From Streptacidiphilus jeojiense (GTDB lineage: Bacteria; Actinomycetota; Actinomycetes; Streptomycetales; Streptomycetaceae), in NCBI RefSeq assembly GCF_000719095.1, contig NZ_JOEH01000009.1:186001-250000 (forward strand): DNA of 64,000 bases, read 5' to 3'. Below the pieces are notes generated by a model that was given only the letters and a program-made list of their open reading frames with translations, was not told the origin of the DNA and searched no databases. Made by a program: the position numbers and the translations under genes. Numbering within the stretch: the stretch's first letter is position 1; each line of letters opens with the position of its first letter. Positions 24,069 through 31,574 of this stretch are shown here, piece by piece.

Positions 24069-25145
24069 TCAGCCCCGGTATGCGGGCAGGCCGGTCCAGG
24101 AGGAGACCACGGTCGGCGCGGCGGAGCCGTCGGCCGGGAGCGTGGCGACGCCGGCGGGCGTGCGGACGGCGATGGTGCGGCTGTCCGGCGACCAGGTGGG
24201 CTCGGTGTAGTCGGTGGTGGCGTTCGGGGTGAGGTCCCTGGCGATCCGGTCGCCCTGCACCGACTCCTCGAAGAGGTGGTCGTGGCCGCCGACGGAGCGG
24301 ACGAAGACGGCGGACTCGCCGTCCGGGGACATCGCGGGCTCGGAGCCGGTGCCCAGCTTCACGGCCGTGGTGCGCAGGTTGTCGTCCAGGATGTAGACGC
24401 TGTCGGTACCGGCGTTGGCGTACAGCACGGTGCTGACCTTCCCGCCGGCGGTCGGCCAGGCGTTGCCGGTCTGCGGCAGCGGCTTGCCGACGACACCGGG
24501 CTCGCCGTCGGTCTGCGGGATGCCCAGTGCGGTCGGGGTGCCGCCGGCCGAGGGCACCTGCTTGAGCAGTAGCGTCCCGCCCTTGGAGGCGGCGAAGAGG
24601 ATCTCGTTCAGACCGGGGCTGCCGATGCTCATGTCCCGCTGGGTGACCCGCCAGACCGGGTGCGACCAGTTCTCGCCGCTGGGCGCGCGGGCGACCACCA
24701 CGCGCCCGCTGCCGTCGGCGTTGGCGGTGTCCAGGTTGCCGGCGCCGTCGATGAAGGCGCCCCTGCTGCCGTCCGGGGACCAGGCGAGGTCGCGGACCAC
24801 GGTGCCGAAGTCGACCACGGTGCCGTTCATCACCACCTTGGTGGTGCCGTTGCTGATGGTCAGCCGGCTGCCGGCGGTGCCGTTGAGAGGCGGGGCTGCG
24901 GCCGGGGCGGAGGCCGGGGCAGAGGCCGAGGCCGAGGCAGCGGCGGTCGCGGATGCGGTGGCGGAGCCGCTCGGGGCGGGCGGCGACGAGGGCGCCGACG
25001 GCGACGAGGAACCCGAGGACGCACCGCCGGCGGGCGTGGCAGCGGCGACGGAGGTCCGGGTGGTGGCGGCGCACCCGGTGAGCAGCAGCGCGCTTCCGGT
25101 GATCGCTGCGGTGAGTGCGACGGCGGCAGTGCGGTGAGCTCGCAT
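24069..25145 (-). CDS. Lipoprotein with TolB-like beta-propeller
   Basis: This 358-residue lipoprotein has lipobox LLTGC with acylated Cys25, a long Ser/Ala/Pro linker and a beta-propeller built of PD40-type repeats (DLAWSPDGSRGAFID, AMSPDGESAVFV, PTWSPDSRTIAV). LpqB/TolB-like propellers usually mediate protein contacts at the cell surface. The ATG at 25145 has GGGGGGAAA upstream and gives a clean lipoprotein signal, so the longer upstream frame was discarded. Confidence 0.85.
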   Translation of the reverse strand: MRAHRTAAVALTAAITGSALLLTGCAATTRTSVAAATPAGGASSGSSSPSAPSSPPAPSGSATASATAAASASASAPASAPAAAPPLNGTAGSRLTISNGTTKVVMNGTVVDFGTVVRDLAWSPDGSRGAFIDGAGNLDTANADGSGRVVVARAPSGENWSHPVWRVTQRDMSIGSPGLNEILFAASKGGTLLLKQVPSAGGTPTALGIPQTDGEPGVVGKPLPQTGNAWPTAGGKVSTVLYANAGTDSVYILDDNLRTTAVKLGTGSEPAMSPDGESAVFVRSVGGHDHLFEESVQGDRIARDLTPNATTDYTEPTWSPDSRTIAVRTPAGVATLPADGSAAPTVVSSWTGLPAYRG

Positions 25146-25365
25146 CAGTTTCCCCCCGATGGTGTCAGCAGTATGTGCACAACTAGAGCGTGGGCCATGA
25201 ACGTCCGGCATTCGTGTGGCGCCCGTCACAGCCCTGCAACAGTCCGTCACCGCACCCGTTCGGACGGCCGCTGTCAGTGGCCGGGTATACGTTCGTCGGG
25301 TCGGCCCAAACCGGTCCGCGACAGACCGAACCAACACCAGACCCGACCCACAGTGGGGTGGTCCC

Positions 25366-26433
25366 ATGGCGGAGCCAACGACGACGGCGTCCACCGCCGA
25401 GCCCAGCGAGGACACCAAAGACACCGAACACACCGAACACACCGATGCCCCGGAGCAGCCGCTGGAGCTCCAGCTCGAACGGTTCCGCAGGGAGCTGACC
25501 GGCTACTGCTACCGCATGCTCGGCTCGGTCTTCGAGGCCGAGGACGCGGTGCAGGAGACCATGGTCCGCGCCTGGCGCGGGCACCAGCGCTTCGAGGGCC
25601 GCTCCTCGCTGCGCTCCTGGCTGTACCGGATCGCCACCAATGTCTGCCTGGACGCGCTGAAGGGGCGCAGCAACCGGGCCAGGCCGATGGATCTGGGCGG
25701 TCCGGTGACGGTGGCGACGGCCTCGGACGCGATCCTTCCCGAGGTGACCTGGATCGGTCCGGTCCCTGACGGCCGGGTGGTGGCGGAGGCGGCGGACCCG
25801 GCGGAGGTGGCCGCCCAGCGGGAGTCGGTGCGGCTGGCGTTCATCGCCGCGCTGCAGCGGCTGGCGCCCAGGCAGCGGGCCGTGCTGATCCTGCGTGAGG
25901 TCCTCGGCTGGCACGCCGGCGAGGTGGCCGAACTCCTCGACAGCAGTACCGCCTCGGTCAACAGCGCATTGCAGCGGGCCAGGTCGACGCTGGCGGCCTG
26001 CGAGCCCGCCGACACCGACCCGGTCCGCCCGCTGGACCAGGAGCAGGCGGCGCTGCTGGCCCGCTACGTCCGGGCCTTCGAGAACTACGACATGGAGGGG
26101 CTGGTGCTGCTGCTGCACGAGGACGCGGTGCTGTCGATGCCGCCGTTCGCGATGTGGCTGCGCGGTCAGCAGGAGATCTGCGGCTGGATGCTGGGCCCCG
26201 GCCACGGCTGCCGGGGATCGCGGCTGATACCTGTGGTCGCCAACGGCGCCCCGGCCTTCGGCCAGTACCGGCCCGCCCCGGACGGCGGGTACGCGCCGTG
26301 GGCGCTGCAGGTGCTGGAGATCTCAGCCGGGCGGATCGTCGGGCTGAACAGCTTCCTCGACACGGACGTGCTCTTCCCACTGTTCGGGCTGCCGCCGCGG
26401 CTGGAGCAGGAAGGGACCGGTCAGCAGGGGTAG
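25366..26433 (+). CDS. ECF sigma factor with SnoaL-like C terminus (SigG/ECF56 type)
   Basis: A 355-residue sigma factor. Region 2 (LTGYCYRMLGSVFEAEDAVQ, about 45-65, and RSWLYRIATNVCLD) binds core polymerase and the -10 element; region 4 is about 165-215 (RAVLILREVLGWHAGEVAEL). A SnoaL-like domain fills about 225-345 and probably replaces a separate anti-sigma factor, as in SigG-like groups. The N terminus has a short DTEHTEHTD-type repeat from tandem codons. ATG 25366 has GGGGTGG upstream. Its last 111 bp overlap an antisense STAS gene. Confidence 0.88.
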   Translation: MAEPTTTASTAEPSEDTKDTEHTEHTDAPEQPLELQLERFRRELTGYCYRMLGSVFEAEDAVQETMVRAWRGHQRFEGRSSLRSWLYRIATNVCLDALKGRSNRARPMDLGGPVTVATASDAILPEVTWIGPVPDGRVVAEAADPAEVAAQRESVRLAFIAALQRLAPRQRAVLILREVLGWHAGEVAELLDSSTASVNSALQRARSTLAACEPADTDPVRPLDQEQAALLARYVRAFENYDMEGLVLLLHEDAVLSMPPFAMWLRGQQEICGWMLGPGHGCRGSRLIPVVANGAPAFGQYRPAPDGGYAPWALQVLEISAGRIVGLNSFLDTDVLFPLFGLPPRLEQEGTGQQG

Positions 26434-26628
26434 CTGCTCCGAGAGCCCGACCAGGGCGATCAGTTCGCGCAGCCGCTCACCCGCACCGACCAGGCGCAGC
26501 TCGCGACCGGCGCGACGGGCCCTGAGCTGCAGTCGCGCCAGTTCGCCGAGGTCGGCGAGGTCGGGGTCGGTCAGTGCGCTGACGTCGCACAGCAGCCATC
26601 CGAGCCGTCCGGGAGTGGGAGCGTCCAT
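26323..26628 (-). CDS. STAS domain protein overlapping the sigma gene antisense
   Basis: A 101-residue STAS-like protein: LLCDVSALTDPDLADLGELA is the strand-helix that normally carries the phosphorylatable Ser, and GRELRLVGAGERLRELIALVG the second strand-helix. The usual Ser/Thr position holds Thr in ALTDPD. The C-terminal ~36 codons overlap the 3' end of the ECF sigma gene on the opposite strand. The conserved STAS pattern argues that the frame is real rather than a shadow. A link to the sigma factor is inferred from position only. Confidence 0.7.
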   Translation of the reverse strand: MDAPTPGRLGWLLCDVSALTDPDLADLGELARLQLRARRAGRELRLVGAGERLRELIALVGLSEQLPLLTGPFLLQPRRQPEQWEEHVRVEEAVQPDDPPG

Positions 26629-26723
26629 ACCTGGACAGACCCCCGGAGCGCCCCGGGCTCATCGGTGCCCGCCCGGGGCGGCTCGCGAAGGTTGGCGACC
26701 GTTCGCGACTGTTCGCCGGTTGG

Positions 26724-27884
26724 TCAGTCCAGCTCGACGCGGCCGGTCAGCGGGCGCGGGCCCTGCCCGTCCCGGCTGTCGCGCTCCTCCTTCTCGGCGC
26801 GGTTGGAGGTGCCGAGGTTCTGCCGGACCGAGTCCAGGATGGTCAGCCCCTGGCCGACCAGTCCGGCCGCGATCTCGCCCAGGCCGTCGGCGCCGTTGAG
26901 CACGTTGACGTTGGCGCCCTGGAGGCCGGCCGCGGCCTCCTTGACGATCTGCGGCAGCTGGTCGATCAGCATCCGGTCCAGCGCCACCCGGTCGTGCGAG
27001 GCGGCGGCCTCGGCCTGGATCTTCATCCGGTTGGCTTCGGCCAGCGCCAGCACCCTGATCCGCTCGGCCTCGGCCTCGGCGGGCTTCACGATCTCGGCCA
27101 CCAGCTGCTGCTGGCGCAGCTCGGCGGCGCGCTGGGCCAGCTCGGTCTGCGCGGTGAGCACCTCCTGCTGGGCGTGGGCCTGGGCCAGCGGTCCCGCCTG
27201 GGCGGCCTCGGCCTGGGCCCGGTCCACCTCGGCGGAGTACTGGGCCCGGACCACCGCGGTCTGCCGGGCGTACTCGGCCTGGTTCCGCTCGGCGGCCTGC
27301 TGCGCCTCCACCGACTGCTGGGTGGCCAGCGCCTGGGCGATCTGGGCCTGCCGCTGGATGGCGGCCTTGTGCGGGGCGGCCATGGCGGCGATGTAGCCGG
27401 TCTGGCCGTCGTCGATGGACTGGATCTGCAGCGAGTCGACGGTCAGGCCGATCGTGCCCATCTCGGTCTTGGAGGTCTCCAGGACCTCGGAGGCCAGCTT
27501 CTGGCGCTCCGTCACGATCTCCTCGACGGTCATCGAACCGATGATGGAGCGCAGGTGGCCGGCGAAGATCCGACCGGTCAGGATCGACATCTGGTCCTGG
27601 TCGGAGAGGAAGCGCTGGCCGGCGTTGACGATGCTCTCCTTGTCGTTGCCGACCTTGAACGCGATCACCGCCTTCACCGTCAGGGCGATGCCCTGGCGGG
27701 TCACGCAGGTCTCGGCGACCTCCGCCTCGCACATCGCCAGGGTCAGGAAGCGGGTCTTCCGGAACACCGGGAGCACGAACGCCCCGTGTCCGGTGACCAC
27801 GCGGAACGGCGCGTCCCCCATACCGCGCCTGCCACCGGAGATCAGCATCGCCTCGTCGGGGGCGGGAACCCTGTAACCGAACAT
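26724..27884 (-). CDS. Flotillin-like SPFH domain protein
   Basis: A 386-residue SPFH/Band 7 protein: MFGYRVPAPDEAMLISGGR opens the SPFH domain (about 1-190), followed by an Ala/Gln/Glu-rich coiled coil (about 190-310, EAQQAAERNQAEYARQ) typical of flotillins, which scaffold membrane microdomains. There is no N-terminal membrane helix, so attachment is probably by hairpin or partner. GAGGAGACG precedes ATG 27884. It follows the NfeD-like gene by 13 bp, matching the common flotillin-NfeD operon. Confidence 0.88.
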   Translation of the reverse strand: MFGYRVPAPDEAMLISGGRRGMGDAPFRVVTGHGAFVLPVFRKTRFLTLAMCEAEVAETCVTRQGIALTVKAVIAFKVGNDKESIVNAGQRFLSDQDQMSILTGRIFAGHLRSIIGSMTVEEIVTERQKLASEVLETSKTEMGTIGLTVDSLQIQSIDDGQTGYIAAMAAPHKAAIQRQAQIAQALATQQSVEAQQAAERNQAEYARQTAVVRAQYSAEVDRAQAEAAQAGPLAQAHAQQEVLTAQTELAQRAAELRQQQLVAEIVKPAEAEAERIRVLALAEANRMKIQAEAAASHDRVALDRMLIDQLPQIVKEAAAGLQGANVNVLNGADGLGEIAAGLVGQGLTILDSVRQNLGTSNRAEKEERDSRDGQGPRPLTGRVELD

Positions 27885-27897
27885 CCTTCGCGTCTCC

Positions 27898-28149
27898 TCA
27901 ACCGGCGTCGCCGGCGTCGCCGGCCAACGCGTCCAACGGATCTGCCCATGCGATGACATCGACCTGGCGACTGCCACGGGACTCGATCACCAGGACCGGA
28001 GCCCCCTTCGGCAGCGGCTCTGCCGACCAGGCGAGAAAGGCCTCGGAACCACCCCTGACGCGCACCAGGACCTCGCCGGGCCCGGCCGCGCCGCGGGTGT
28101 GCACCAGCAGCACCCCGATGCAGCCCACCACGGCCTCGTCCGGCGCCAT
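27898..28149 (-). CDS. NfeD-like OB-fold protein
   Basis: This 83-residue protein corresponds to the C-terminal OB-fold of NfeD family proteins (GVLLVHTRGAAGPGEVLVRVRG, APVLVIESRGSRQVDVIAW). Full NfeD proteins carry membrane helices and accompany flotillins; here only the soluble domain is present. It is first in a two-gene operon with the flotillin. Confidence 0.75.
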   Translation of the reverse strand: MAPDEAVVGCIGVLLVHTRGAAGPGEVLVRVRGGSEAFLAWSAEPLPKGAPVLVIESRGSRQVDVIAWADPLDALAGDAGDAG

Positions 28150-28254
28150 CCGAAGCTGCCCCCTATGTCGATCCTGTGTCTGATTCCTGTCTGATTCCTG
28201 ACCCTAGCGCTACAACGGATCAGCGGCCCATCCTCCGTAGGACCGTTGTGCGAC

Positions 28255-28290
28255 CCACGTTCCCAGCCACGTTCCCAGCCCCGTTCTCCC
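28255..28290. repeat. Tandem 12-bp repeats
   Basis: CCACGTTCCCAG occurs twice in exact tandem (28255-28278), followed by a degenerate third unit CCCCGTTCTCCC (28279-28290). It may be a regulator array or a replication-slippage product. Confidence 0.6.
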
Positions 28291-28410
28291 CGTTGTGGAA
28301 GGCGCGCACACCGTCCCCGCGCCGGAGTCGTGCTTTGACGGGGTGAGCGCAAAAAATCAAGTGATGTCCGAAGTTTGGGAGCAGGACTGCGAAAATATGC
28401 CGCATGAGCC

Positions 28411-28440
28411 TTGTGGCTCGCCGCGCGGCGGCCCTAGTGT
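28411..28440 (+). promoter_or_regulatory. Promoter of the GH87 gene
   Basis: TTGTGG at 28411-28416 and TAGTGT at 28435-28440 are separated by 18 bp, a good fit to the principal sigma factor consensus. Transcription would begin near 28447, which excludes the longer frame starting at 28404 and supports ATG 28500. Confidence 0.55.
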
Positions 28441-28499
28441 CGGCTCACCCTCAACGCGTCCGCTCCACCGTTCACTCGTGCGCGAGAAATGAGCATCCG

Positions 28500-30593
28500 A
28501 TGTCACGGAGCACTACCAGGGCCGCAGCAAGGCGGGCAGCCAGACCACCGATCAGGGCCGCGTTGGCGGTGGCAGCGGTGACCGCTGCCGTTGTGGGACT
28601 CGGTGTCGCCCCCGGCGGCACCGCCTTTGCGAGTTCGGCCGGTTCAGTCGGCACGGCGGGTTCGGCCGGTTCGGCCGGCGTTCCCGCCGCCACCCGGGCG
28701 GCGCTCGACCCGGCGCTGGTCGCCGGTACCGGCGCCACGGTGGGCTTCACCGAGCAGGAGGCCGAGAAGGCCGCCACCGACGGCACGGTGATCGGCCCGA
28801 GCACGGCCGCCTACACCCTGCCGGCCGAGGCGTCCGGCCGCTCGGCGGTCAGCCTGAAGCCGGGCCAGTACGTCGAGTTCACCCTGCCCAGCGCGGCCAA
28901 TGCGATCAACGTCCGCTACAGCATCCCCGACGCGCCGGACGGCGGCGGCATCACCGCGCCGCTGGACGTCACGGTCAACGGCAAGAGCCGCACCACCATG
29001 ACGCTGACCTCCCAGTACGCCTGGCTCTACAACCAGTACCCGTTCTCCAACGACCCCAACGCGGGCCTGCTGCAGCCGGACTGGTGGATCACCGAGTGCT
29101 CCTGCGTGCCGGACCAGACCACCCCGGCCCCGGTGATCACCACCCCGTTCCGCCCCAACCACTTCTACGACGAGCAGCGGCTGCTGCTGGGGCGCACCTA
29201 CAAGGCCGGTGACAAGATCCGGCTGGCGGTGCCCGCCGGGAGCGACGCCTCGGCCACCGTCATCGACCTGATGGACTCCCAGCTGGTGGCCCCGCCCAAG
29301 GTCGACCTGATCGCAGCCAACGTGCTGGCCTTCGGCGCCGACCCGACCGGGCGGCGCGACTCGGCCGACGCCATCGACCGGGCCATCGCCTTCGCCCAGC
29401 GGACCCACCTCAAGGTGTACATCCCGCCGGGCACCTACCAGGTGAACCGCCACATCATCGTGGACAACGTCACCATCGAGGGCGCCGGCAGCTGGTACAC
29501 CGTCATCAAGGGCCACCAGGTCACCCTGAGCACCCCGGCGCCGGACGGTTCGATCCACACCGGCGTCGGCTTCTACGGCAAGGACGCCTCGGTCGGCGGC
29601 AGCACCAACGTCCACCTGTCCGGCTTCGCGATCGAGGGCGACGTCCGCGAGCGCATCGACACCGACCAGGTGAACGGCATCGGCGGCGCGCTGAGCAACT
29701 CCACCATCGACGGCCTCTACATCCAGCACACCAAGGTGGGGATGTGGTTCGACGGGCCGATGACCAACCTCAGGATCACGAACAACACGATCGTCGACCA
29801 GATCGCCGACGGCATCAACTTCCACACCGGCGTGACCGACTCGGTGGTCTCCAACAACTTCGTCCGCAACACCGGTGACGACGCGCTGGCCATGTGGTCC
29901 GAGAAGACCGAGGACGCCAACGACACCTTCGACCACAACACCGTCCAGACGCCGGTGCTGGCCAACGGCATCGCGATCTACGGCGGGACCGACAACACCG
30001 TGTCGAACAACCTGATCGCCGACCCGATCCGGGAGGGCAGCGGCATCCAGGTCGGCTCCCGCTTCGGTTCCGAGGCGTTCACCGGACACCTCTGGATCAC
30101 CGGCAACACCACGGTCAGGGCCGGGACCTACGAGCTGAACTGGAACATCGGCCTGGGCGCCATCTGGTTCTACGCGCTGGAGAAGAACATCAACGCGGAC
30201 ATCGAGGTGACCGGGGACAACTTCCTGGACAACACCTATGACGCGATCATGCTGGTCACCGACTTCCCGGTGAAGGACCAGTACTCCATCACCAACGTCC
30301 ACTTCAAGGACATCAAGGTCGACGGCACCGGCACCGACGTGGTCAGCGCCAGGACCGCCGGGTCCGCGACCTTCCAGAACGTGGTCGCCCGCAACGTCGG
30401 CGCGGTCGGCGTCAACAACTGCGGATCGTTCAACTTCACCGCTGCCGGGTCGGAGTTCTCGCTGACCGACCTCGGCGGCAACACCGGCGGCGGCACCACC
30501 GGGCCCTGGCTGGCCCCCTGGGAGCTGCCGAACACCATCACCTGCGACGACCGTCCCACGGTGGTCGTCCCGCCGGCGCCGTCACCCTGGTGA
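28500..30593 (+). CDS. Secreted GH87-type alpha-1,3-glucanase
   Basis: A 697-residue secreted glucanase. The signal peptide (cleavage near AFA, residue 44) precedes a beta-sandwich of carbohydrate-binding type (about 85-260) and a right-handed beta-helix (about 270-660). GH87 enzymes use three Asp residues; here D437 (ADGIN) and D460-D461 (TGDDALAMW) show the same 23/24-residue spacing as the catalytic Asp trio I recall for Paenibacillus alpha-1,3-glucanase. The substrate, alpha-1,3-glucan, occurs in fungal walls and dental plaque. The C terminus is a short Pro-rich tail. The gene is monocistronic, ending at a hairpin terminator. Confidence 0.85.
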   Translation: MSRSTTRAAARRAARPPIRAALAVAAVTAAVVGLGVAPGGTAFASSAGSVGTAGSAGSAGVPAATRAALDPALVAGTGATVGFTEQEAEKAATDGTVIGPSTAAYTLPAEASGRSAVSLKPGQYVEFTLPSAANAINVRYSIPDAPDGGGITAPLDVTVNGKSRTTMTLTSQYAWLYNQYPFSNDPNAGLLQPDWWITECSCVPDQTTPAPVITTPFRPNHFYDEQRLLLGRTYKAGDKIRLAVPAGSDASATVIDLMDSQLVAPPKVDLIAANVLAFGADPTGRRDSADAIDRAIAFAQRTHLKVYIPPGTYQVNRHIIVDNVTIEGAGSWYTVIKGHQVTLSTPAPDGSIHTGVGFYGKDASVGGSTNVHLSGFAIEGDVRERIDTDQVNGIGGALSNSTIDGLYIQHTKVGMWFDGPMTNLRITNNTIVDQIADGINFHTGVTDSVVSNNFVRNTGDDALAMWSEKTEDANDTFDHNTVQTPVLANGIAIYGGTDNTVSNNLIADPIREGSGIQVGSRFGSEAFTGHLWITGNTTVRAGTYELNWNIGLGAIWFYALEKNINADIEVTGDNFLDNTYDAIMLVTDFPVKDQYSITNVHFKDIKVDGTGTDVVSARTAGSATFQNVVARNVGAVGVNNCGSFNFTAAGSEFSLTDLGGNTGGGTTGPWLAPWELPNTITCDDRPTVVVPPAPSPW

Positions 30594-30620
30594 CGGGGCG
30601 TCAGTAGGCGCACGCAGTGA

Positions 30621-30653
30621 GGGCCCCGACCTGCCAGTGGGCGGTCGGGGCCC
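30621..30653. terminator. Bidirectional hairpin terminator
   Basis: A perfect 11-bp stem, GGGCCCCGACC (30621-30631) with GGTCGGGGCCC (30643-30653), and an 11-base loop lie between the GH87 stop and the convergent TetR gene's 3' end. Confidence 0.75.
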
Positions 30654-30665
30654 GCGGCGTTCCGG

Positions 30666-31409
30666 TCACCCGTCGCCGAGCCGCCGCCGGGCCTCCAGGC
30701 CGTCGAGGATGCAGGCGAGCCCTTCGTCGAAGCTGTCACCCCGGGTGCTGTCGACGTCGAAGCCCTCGCGCTGCGCCGCGTAGAGCCTGCGCAGCCGCGG
30801 ATAACCCTGGACCGCCTGCTCGGCGACCGGCCAGAAGCGCTCCACCCACTCCTGCTGGCTCTGGCCGCTGCGGGCCAGCAGGGCCAGCGTGGCCGCCTCG
30901 GTCGAGGCCACGCCGATGACATAGGCGCTGACCGTGTTCATCCCCTGCTCGGCCGCCTGCAGCGAGTAGCCGGCCTCCTCGAACACCCCCAGCAGCGCTT
31001 CGGACAGCCGCAGCAGGTTCGGTCCGAGCGCCGCCATGCCCACCTGGCCGAGTGCCGAGGCGATCCAGGGGTGCCGCAGGAAGCCGTTCCGCAGGCCGTG
31101 GGCGAGGCGGGTCACCGCCGTGCGCCAGTCGGTGGAGCTGTCGATGCCGGTGAGGTCGATCTCGCCGTAGACCTCGTCCACGACCAGTTCGATCAGCTCG
31201 TCCTTGTTGGCCACGTGCGAGTACATCGAGGTGGCGCCGGCGTTCAGCCGGGTGCCGAGCTTGCGCATGCTCAGGGCGTCGATGCCCTCGGCGTCCAGCA
31301 GTTCCAGGGCCGCCGACACGATCTGGTCCCGGCTGAGGGCCGGCTGGTCCCGGCGCGATCGCTGCGGACGGGTCCACACCGACGGAAGTCCCTGCTGGTC
31401 GGCCGACAT
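30666..31409 (-). CDS. TetR family regulator with TetR_C domain
   Basis: A 247-residue repressor with helix-turn-helix LSMRKLGTRLNAGATSMYSHVANKDELIELV (about 47-77) and a TetR_C_1-type C-terminal domain like that of tetracycline repressor relatives. It diverges from an MFS efflux gene. Five near-identical 13-bp palindromes between them are the likely operator array. ATG 31409 has GAGGAGGCGG upstream. It probably responds to a substrate of the adjacent exporter. Confidence 0.88.
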   Translation of the reverse strand: MSADQQGLPSVWTRPQRSRRDQPALSRDQIVSAALELLDAEGIDALSMRKLGTRLNAGATSMYSHVANKDELIELVVDEVYGEIDLTGIDSSTDWRTAVTRLAHGLRNGFLRHPWIASALGQVGMAALGPNLLRLSEALLGVFEEAGYSLQAAEQGMNTVSAYVIGVASTEAATLALLARSGQSQQEWVERFWPVAEQAVQGYPRLRRLYAAQREGFDVDSTRGDSFDEGLACILDGLEARRRLGDG

Positions 31410-31460
31410 GCCGCCTCCTCGATCTGTCCGCTGCTTCTCGTGCTTCTCGACTACTGCTGC

Positions 31461-31548
31461 CGCACAGCGTACGCCCTTGCGCACACCGTGCGGCGACCGT
31501 ACAGTGTGCGGAGTAGCGAACAGTGTGCGGCGAAGCGCACGCTGTACG
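31461..31548. promoter_or_regulatory. Array of five 13-bp operators
   Basis: Near-palindromic CGYACASYGTRCG elements occur at 31461-31473 (CGCACAGCGTACG), 31480-31492 (CGCACACCGTGCG), 31498-31510 (CGTACAGTGTGCG), 31517-31529 (CGAACAGTGTGCG) and 31536-31548 (CGCACGCTGTACG). Spacing start to start is 19, 18, 19 and 19 bp. The array fills the promoter region between the TetR regulator and the MFS exporter. Confidence 0.75.
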
Positions 31549-31574
31549 GTCAGATGTCCCGGAGGGGTTCGATC

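Larger units (their letters stand above)
28150..28499. other. Divergent region, NfeD / GH87
   Basis: This 350-bp region serves the leftward NfeD-flotillin operon and the rightward GH87 gene. It holds a tandem 12-bp repeat at 28255-28290 and a GH87 promoter at 28411-28440. The stretch 28340-28400 is AT-rich relative to the genome. No gene is supported here. Confidence 0.5.

Noticed and set aside
25405..25450. Tandem GACACCGAACAC-like repeats as a regulatory array
   Set aside because: They lie inside the sigma-factor coding sequence and encode a DTEHTEHTD stretch, so coding slippage is the simpler explanation.
28404..28499. Longer N terminus for the GH87 protein from ATG 28404
   Set aside because: The predicted promoter at 28411-28440 lies downstream of that ATG, and the extra residues precede a normal signal peptide.
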